A stretch of 18,055 nucleotides of DNA, from contig CAZUGK010000081.1 in the NCBI GenBank assembly GCA_964619815.1, positions 1 through 18,055 of the forward strand, written 5' to 3'. This document shows, one piece after another, positions 14,098 through 18,055 of this stretch; position 1 is the stretch's first letter; each line of letters starts with the position of its first letter. The notes below the pieces were generated by a model. It was not told the DNA's origin. It made no database searches and saw only the letters and a program-made list of their open reading frames with translations. The position numbers were made by a program, and so were the translations under genes. Origin of the DNA: BRH-c25 sp964619815 (GTDB lineage Bacteria; Bacillota; Clostridia; Lutisporales; Lutisporaceae).

Positions 14098-15390
14098 TTA
14101 AACCAGGAAACACAATTGGGCATAATCAGGCTCTGATAACGCCTCAAGCAGCAGTTTCGCTAGCTTCGTTAGCGGCTCAATTACTACAATGATACCTTGT
14201 GCTGTCCTTTTTACAAACCCTTTAACACGGGAACACTTTTTAACAAGAGCTTTTACACCAGAATCAAATAGTTCTGAGTCTTTCAACTTGGCATTTTTAA
14301 ACCATACTATCAGATTATGGGCTATAAACACTAACCATAAAAAGCTGTAAATGCTATAGAATTTGCTAGTTCTGAAGCTTCTAATTCCATAAGTGTTTTT
14401 CGCTGCTTTGAAAAATGCTTCTATAGTTTGACGTCCGTTGTAAAAGTGAAAAGCTTCTACTGCCGGCAGCTTAACCTCGTTGATATTAGTATGAAGCAAG
14501 GTATAAGTGAGTTCACCTTTGCTTCCCAGTACTTGAACCAGTATAGTTCTTAGTCCGTTACTTGATTTAGGAAGCTCATAAACCCATGCTGCTTCATCAG
14601 CTTGCTCATAAGCGTCCATTGGTATTTCTTTAGCAATGCTTGCAGCTTTTCTGGAAGAGTAGCCTTTTACAATAAAGCGTAATCCTTTTAGGGACATGAG
14701 TTTCTCAATATTATCTATGGCACCATAACCGCTGTCAGCACGAAGGATTACTTTACCGGCATAAAGATGCTCTGCAAGCTTTGAAGTAATAGAAGACAAT
14801 AAGTCTTCCATACGATCCTGGCAGTGTACGTTACCTGGGTCAAGGTAGAATTCCAATACTTCAGAGTGCCTGCCAACAAAAGCAGCAGAAACTTGATAAC
14901 CAGTTTTGCCTCTTTTATGAGGAAAGTATCCCTTGCTGGCAAACTTGTAAGTCTTTGAACTGGCTACTAAGCCCGACTGATCAATGTCTACAACAATATC
15001 ATCCGGTGAAGACAATGTGTTGCTATGATTCATAAATAACTGATGATGAATATTTTGAAGCTGATCCACACTGTCTTTGTCCATACGATTCAGTACAGTA
15101 TTTATTTGGGATTGATCTGGAAAATGCTCCATCCCAAGCATATTGGCAGCAAGTATTTCTGGTCCTAATACTTCATTAATATCTTTTGTAGACTCACAAC
15201 CCATGATGACGGAAGCTAAAATTGTAGCTAATTTCTGGGAAACAGTGTAATTTACTTCCTTCATCTTTAGCTTAAAAGCTAGGAACGGCGCGAAAAAATC
15301 AATATCCAATGCAAATTGTAATACGGAAGCCAGCCAAGTGGAAGTAGTCTCCACCTTGAAATCACTCTTTGAAATTGTTATCCTATTCAT
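14098..15390 (-). CDS. IS4-superfamily (IS1380-like) DDE transposase
   Basis: A 430-residue transposase that cuts and joins the ends of its element. Likely catalytic residues are Asp137 (or Asp135) in VVDIDQSG (133-140), Asp219 in LRADSGYG (216-223) and Glu324 in the signature YNGRQTIEAFFKAAK (317-331), which fits the Y-(2)-R-(3)-E-(6)-K pattern of IS4-like enzymes. The length suits the IS1380 group. No frameshift or stop is present. The ATG at 15390 has only a distant AAAGG about 11 nt upstream, and an in-frame TGA lies just before it, so no longer version is possible. Its start overlaps the stop of a 19-codon leader ORF. It is transcribed in the same direction as all its neighbours. Confidence 0.88.
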   Translation of the reverse strand: MNRITISKSDFKVETTSTWLASVLQFALDIDFFAPFLAFKLKMKEVNYTVSQKLATILASVIMGCESTKDINEVLGPEILAANMLGMEHFPDQSQINTVLNRMDKDSVDQLQNIHHQLFMNHSNTLSSPDDIVVDIDQSGLVASSKTYKFASKGYFPHKRGKTGYQVSAAFVGRHSEVLEFYLDPGNVHCQDRMEDLLSSITSKLAEHLYAGKVILRADSGYGAIDNIEKLMSLKGLRFIVKGYSSRKAASIAKEIPMDAYEQADEAAWVYELPKSSNGLRTILVQVLGSKGELTYTLLHTNINEVKLPAVEAFHFYNGRQTIEAFFKAAKNTYGIRSFRTSKFYSIYSFLWLVFIAHNLIVWFKNAKLKDSELFDSGVKALVKKCSRVKGFVKRTAQGIIVVIEPLTKLAKLLLEALSEPDYAQLCFLV

Positions 15391-15446
15391 GGGTAATACA
15401 GCCTTTCAATTAGTGTGTTTGGTTGACTTACTACTTTGACAGGCAT
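15387..15446 (-). CDS. Short leader ORF (19 codons) overlapping the transposase start
   Basis: An ATG at 15446 with AAAGGG eight bases upstream opens a frame reading MPVKVVSQPNTLIERLYYP. Its TGA overlaps the transposase ATG in the arrangement ATGA. The transposase's own ribosome binding site is weak, so coupled translation from this leader is plausible. There is no direct evidence that it is translated. Confidence 0.4.
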   Translation of the reverse strand: MPVKVVSQPNTLIERLYYP

Positions 15447-15457
15447 CGGTATTACCC
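15391..15457 (-). promoter_or_regulatory. Inverted repeat bracketing the transposase leader (start-sequestering hairpin)
   Basis: GGGTAATAC (15449-15457 read on the minus strand) and GTATTACCC (15391-15399) pair perfectly. The second arm ends directly against the transposase ATG. An inner GCC/GGC pair would also cover the weak AAAGG site. The first arm carries the ribosome binding site of the leader ORF. Such hairpins are a known way for insertion sequences to limit transposase made from read-through transcripts. Confidence 0.5.
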
Positions 15458-15512
15458 TTTATGTATTTATTGGATGGTTTCCCATGGTAATTATGTGAAA
15501 TCACTTGATGTC

Positions 15513-15533
15513 TGTTTGTACAGAACTTAGGTA
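15513..15533. repeat. Right terminal inverted repeat of the insertion sequence
   Basis: The reverse complement begins TACCTAAGTT and ends TGTACAAACA with a C at position 11, one difference from the left end. It lies 4 nt from the methyltransferase stop codon. Confidence 0.85.
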
Positions 15534-15537
15534 GCTA

Positions 15538-17079
15538 CTATTCAATTTTCTCTTTTAGACGACGTAAAAGATATTTTTCTCGAATTTTCTTTATAGCTTT
15601 TAAATCAGTTGTGCTTAAATCTTCAAGAACAATACTATCAACATAATCGAAAATTTCTTCTATAGGGCTATTGTTTCGCATCATCCTATCTTCCATATTT
15701 ATATTGTTATAAGGTATACAAAGTGACTTAAATTCACTTGGAACAAGTTCGCCTACTCCTCCTCCATAAAAACGGCCTCTATATTCACATAATGTCATAG
15801 TAAGGGAATTATAAAAGCAAAATGCCACAGAGTACCTATTATATTGTTCTGCAAGTCTAATGTTATAAGAGATATCTGTAGTATAAACCCTAGCATTATT
15901 AATGACCAATCGCGGAATTTTATTATATCTCTTAAAAAACATTAGGTCTCCGTTTGCAATTACAGGAACATCAAACCAACGTTTACGCTTTCCGCATTTA
16001 TAGCGTGCATCTAATTTCAATTTTTCTCCTTGCGAAATATATTCTTTTAATTCAAGAGAAAACTCCGTAGTATCTATTCCGCTCAAATTAAGCATCCATA
16101 CTGTTTCATCAGATTCACTTAAATTTTTAAAGTCGCCCTCAGAGAACAACAATATATTGGATACGTTTACACTTTTTTGTATAATTGGCAATAAAAACTT
16201 TTTGCAACTAAATTTTTGACTATCGCCTTTATTCAAAATAAAGAAGCTATTTGCGCCTGTAACTATTCCAGGAGATATATATCCTAAATCTGAAATTTTA
16301 GTGAACTTATGTGACAAACCACTCAGCAATTCAATTTCATCATCATTTAGGATTGAGTTTGACCATTTATTTAAGGGCCTATTTCTCCGAATTTCACTAT
16401 ATTCAAGTGGCTTAAAATCATTTACACTTTTTACAGTAGTATATTTAACTATTGGCTCGGTATTACGTTCATTTGACATATAAACAAGACAAACGTCTTG
16501 TTCTATGTCTGGAAAAACACTTTCTTTGAAAGTTGTAATTTCAATTAAATTAAAATAACTTTCAAGAAAATTTCTTAACTTCTCAGCATAGTGAACCTGA
16601 AGAAATTCAAATGGAAGGACAAAAAAAATTGCTCCATTTTCCCGATTTAAAAGCTTCAGAGCTCCTAAAACAAACGATACCCACAAATTTTGAAAAACTG
16701 AGTTTGGAAGATCCCAGTATTCTGTTAGTCTCCATGAAAGTTCTCTTTCTTCATCAGCAAGCAGCTTTTTACTTATGTAGGGGGGGTTTCCAATAATAAG
16801 GTCATATTTTTTATTAGATTCAATTGAAAATTTTACAAAATCAGTACATAATAAATCCACATTCCCATACTGATTTTTAACAAGTTCATTTACTTTTACA
16901 GCATCTATCTCTATAGCATCAATATGCCCTTCATATCCAGAAAGACAATCTATAAATCTGCCATCTCCGGCAGACGGTTCAAGTGTATACTGAGAACGGA
17001 TTTTTTGCATAGCATATTCCGACATATATTTTACTAAAGGCTCTGGAGTATAAAATGAGCCTGTTTGTTTATCATTCAT
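15538..17079 (-). CDS. N6-adenine DNA methyltransferase (TaqI/Eco57I-like)
   Basis: A 513-residue S-adenosylmethionine-dependent enzyme that methylates adenine N6 in a specific DNA sequence. Motif X TGSFYTPEPLVKYM (6-19) comes first, then motif I LEPSAGDGRF (33-42), an acidic EID (57-59) and the catalytic NPPY (98-101). This order is that of gamma-class enzymes. The C-terminal half resembles a TaqI-type target-recognition region, including RFYGGGVGELVPSEF. The ATG at 17079 lies 2 nt after the HNH gene's stop, with GGGGA upstream, so the two are coupled. The stop TAG (15538-15540) directly abuts the insertion sequence; whether it is the native stop or was set by the insertion cannot be told. 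The target sequence is unknown. Confidence 0.9.
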   Translation of the reverse strand: MNDKQTGSFYTPEPLVKYMSEYAMQKIRSQYTLEPSAGDGRFIDCLSGYEGHIDAIEIDAVKVNELVKNQYGNVDLLCTDFVKFSIESNKKYDLIIGNPPYISKKLLADEERELSWRLTEYWDLPNSVFQNLWVSFVLGALKLLNRENGAIFFVLPFEFLQVHYAEKLRNFLESYFNLIEITTFKESVFPDIEQDVCLVYMSNERNTEPIVKYTTVKSVNDFKPLEYSEIRRNRPLNKWSNSILNDDEIELLSGLSHKFTKISDLGYISPGIVTGANSFFILNKGDSQKFSCKKFLLPIIQKSVNVSNILLFSEGDFKNLSESDETVWMLNLSGIDTTEFSLELKEYISQGEKLKLDARYKCGKRKRWFDVPVIANGDLMFFKRYNKIPRLVINNARVYTTDISYNIRLAEQYNRYSVAFCFYNSLTMTLCEYRGRFYGGGVGELVPSEFKSLCIPYNNINMEDRMMRNNSPIEEIFDYVDSIVLEDLSTTDLKAIKKIREKYLLRRLKEKIE

Positions 17080-17081
17080 TC

Positions 17082-17651
17082 CTATTCCCCTTTACCAAGT
17101 AAATATTCAAGTAAATCATCTATAGCTTTATCTATTTCTATATATTCATCAAGAGAAATGGTTTCTTTAATCTCGCGTAACCTTTTCTTATATTTAATTA
17201 ATTCCATAGTTTTCCAAACTTTGTCTGTAGGTCTTAATTCAAATTTGAAAACATTATACATATATTTCCCAACATCTGAATAATGCTCAATCAATCCGTT
17301 TGAATTTCTTCCTAAATGAGAATCGTATTCTTCCGTGGTTGGATCAACAAAACCACACTGGCCATTATGACAAAGATTCTTATCCTGAGTAGGCCACTTT
17401 TTACTTTTCTTTCTATTGCATGTAAAACACGAAAAAACAAGGTTAGTATAATCTGTTTCCCTTGTAGCATCAGTTGTGATAGGAACAAAATGATCTATTT
17501 CAAATCCTCTTCTGGAAACATTAATGTGCTTCCCGCAATAACCACATATATTTTTAAAGTCTTCCGCCAAAGGCTCTCTGTATTTTTTATAGTCATTTTC
17601 TGGATCTACAGTACCTCTCCTGGTTATCCTCACATCCCCATGAATTCTCAT
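17082..17651 (-). CDS. HNH endonuclease
   Basis: A 189-residue protein with an HNH nuclease core: CGYC (36-39), EIDHFVPI (51-58, His54 as the general base), YTNLVFSCFTCNRKK (68-82, with Asn70, Cys75, Cys78 and Asn79). The C36/C39 and C75/C78 pairs would bind the structural zinc. A further C94/C99 pair follows. The C-terminal third is charged and helical, possibly a DNA- or partner-binding part. Sitting directly before a methyltransferase gene suggests that it cleaves unmodified or foreign DNA. Start: ATG 17651 with AGGGGG five bases upstream. An AddB- or homing-type nuclease role is less likely, since it belongs to a multi-gene operon. Confidence 0.85.
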   Translation of the reverse strand: MRIHGDVRITRRGTVDPENDYKKYREPLAEDFKNICGYCGKHINVSRRGFEIDHFVPITTDATRETDYTNLVFSCFTCNRKKSKKWPTQDKNLCHNGQCGFVDPTTEEYDSHLGRNSNGLIEHYSDVGKYMYNVFKFELRPTDKVWKTMELIKYKKRLREIKETISLDEYIEIDKAIDDLLEYLLGKGE

Positions 17652-17665
17652 ATGTGCCCCCTATG

Positions 17666-18055
17666 CTATTTCTTTTTAATATCTATATAATGGTCAAGCT
17701 TTTCTATTAGAGCATCAATTTTTTTATCAACATCTGGTTTTAGCAATTCAGTTGCTATATCATCTACTTCACCATAAGCCCTTAACAGTTTATATAAATG
17801 CAGGAATTGCTCTTCTTCAAGCGCTGAAATTTGGCCGTTATTTTTTTTAACTAATAAATTTTCATATTCATTAAGATGATTTTTTAACCTGTTTCTGAAA
17901 ACTTCGGCAGATTGTTTAATAATTTCTGTAAAGGGACTAATATCATCTTCAGACATAACATTTCTATCAAATATAAGGTTTTTCACTACCAAATTATCTC
18001 CTTCCGAATCCTCTGGATAATTTGTTAAGATAATACATGGCAAATCTGGTAGCTG
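17666..18055 (-). CDS. C-terminal part of an unidentified protein, possibly receiver-like (partial)
   Basis: 129 residues are visible and the frame is open to the right edge, so the start is outside the window. The TTG at 18043 is an internal codon, not a start. The first visible segment, LPDLPCIILTNYPED, resembles the fourth strand and following loop of a CheY-type receiver domain, and LIFDRNVMS some 20 residues later could be the fifth strand, but the conserved Lys-Pro is not there. The rest is charged and probably helical or coiled-coil (about 45-129). It ends 14 nt before the HNH gene, so it belongs to the same operon. Function not recognised; the receiver-like reading is weak. Confidence 0.7.
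   Translation of the reverse strand, partial: QLPDLPCIILTNYPEDSEGDNLVVKNLIFDRNVMSEDDISPFTEIIKQSAEVFRNRLKNHLNEYENLLVKKNNGQISALEEEQFLHLYKLLRAYGEVDDIATELLKPDVDKKIDALIEKLDHYIDIKKK

Larger units (their letters stand above)
14061..15533 (-). mobile_element. Insertion sequence with DDE transposase (IS4 superfamily, IS1380-like)
   Basis: About 1.47 kb from end to end. The 21-bp terminal inverted repeats (14061-14081 and 15513-15533) differ at one position. The similarity may extend 4 bases further out with one more mismatch (14057 and 15537). One full-length transposase gene fills it, and there are no passenger genes. No target-site duplication of 4-10 bp is evident; only a 2-bp TA would fit if the ends are placed at CCTAAG. 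Nothing looks degraded, so the element may be active. The family assignment is from transposase motifs only. Confidence 0.85.

Noticed and set aside
17666..18043. Complete 125-residue gene starting at TTG 18043
   Set aside because: The frame continues open to the window edge with four more protein-like codons and no ribosome binding site is seen before the TTG, so the gene is treated as partial.

Overview
The window looks like chromosomal DNA from a low-GC Gram-positive bacterium, most likely class Clostridia. It is A+T-rich, has strong GGAGG-type ribosome binding sites, uses TTG starts in places, and carries the pcrA-ligA pair in the usual clostridial order. Every gene I can support lies on the minus strand, so the window is read from right to left. 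One run of 10 N (2659-2668) interrupts pcrA.

Right end (about 15538-18055): an accessory DNA-modification cassette. It holds the end of an unidentified protein with a weakly receiver-like segment, an HNH nuclease, and a TaqI-like N6-adenine methyltransferase. Gaps of 14 and 2 nt indicate one operon. An insertion sequence (about 14061-15533, 21-bp terminal inverted repeats, 430-aa DDE transposase) sits immediately after the methyltransferase stop codon. It separates that stop from a hairpin at 13970-14003 that was probably the cassette's own terminator. The transposase leader has a 19-codon ORF overlapping the transposase start, and an inverted repeat that could hide that start.

Centre (4344-13800): a transport and metabolism operon. 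The order of transcription is a lipoprotein solute-binding protein, two Opp/Dpp permeases, one protein carrying both ATP-binding domains, a DUF1177-AroM fusion protein and a DUF917 protein, ending at a hairpin terminator (5578-5621). A PucR-family regulator with its own promoter follows. The likely job is uptake of a peptide-like or cyclic amide compound and its processing by the two poorly characterised enzymes, with PucR responding to the substrate. The substrate cannot be read from the sequence.

Left end (1-4132): after two tandem terminators and a clear sigma-A-type promoter come pcrA (DNA helicase), ligA (NAD-dependent DNA ligase) and, one base after the ligA stop, the start of a protein resembling only the C-terminal GatB/YqeY domain. 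The PcrA lacks the usual C-terminal Tudor-like extension.
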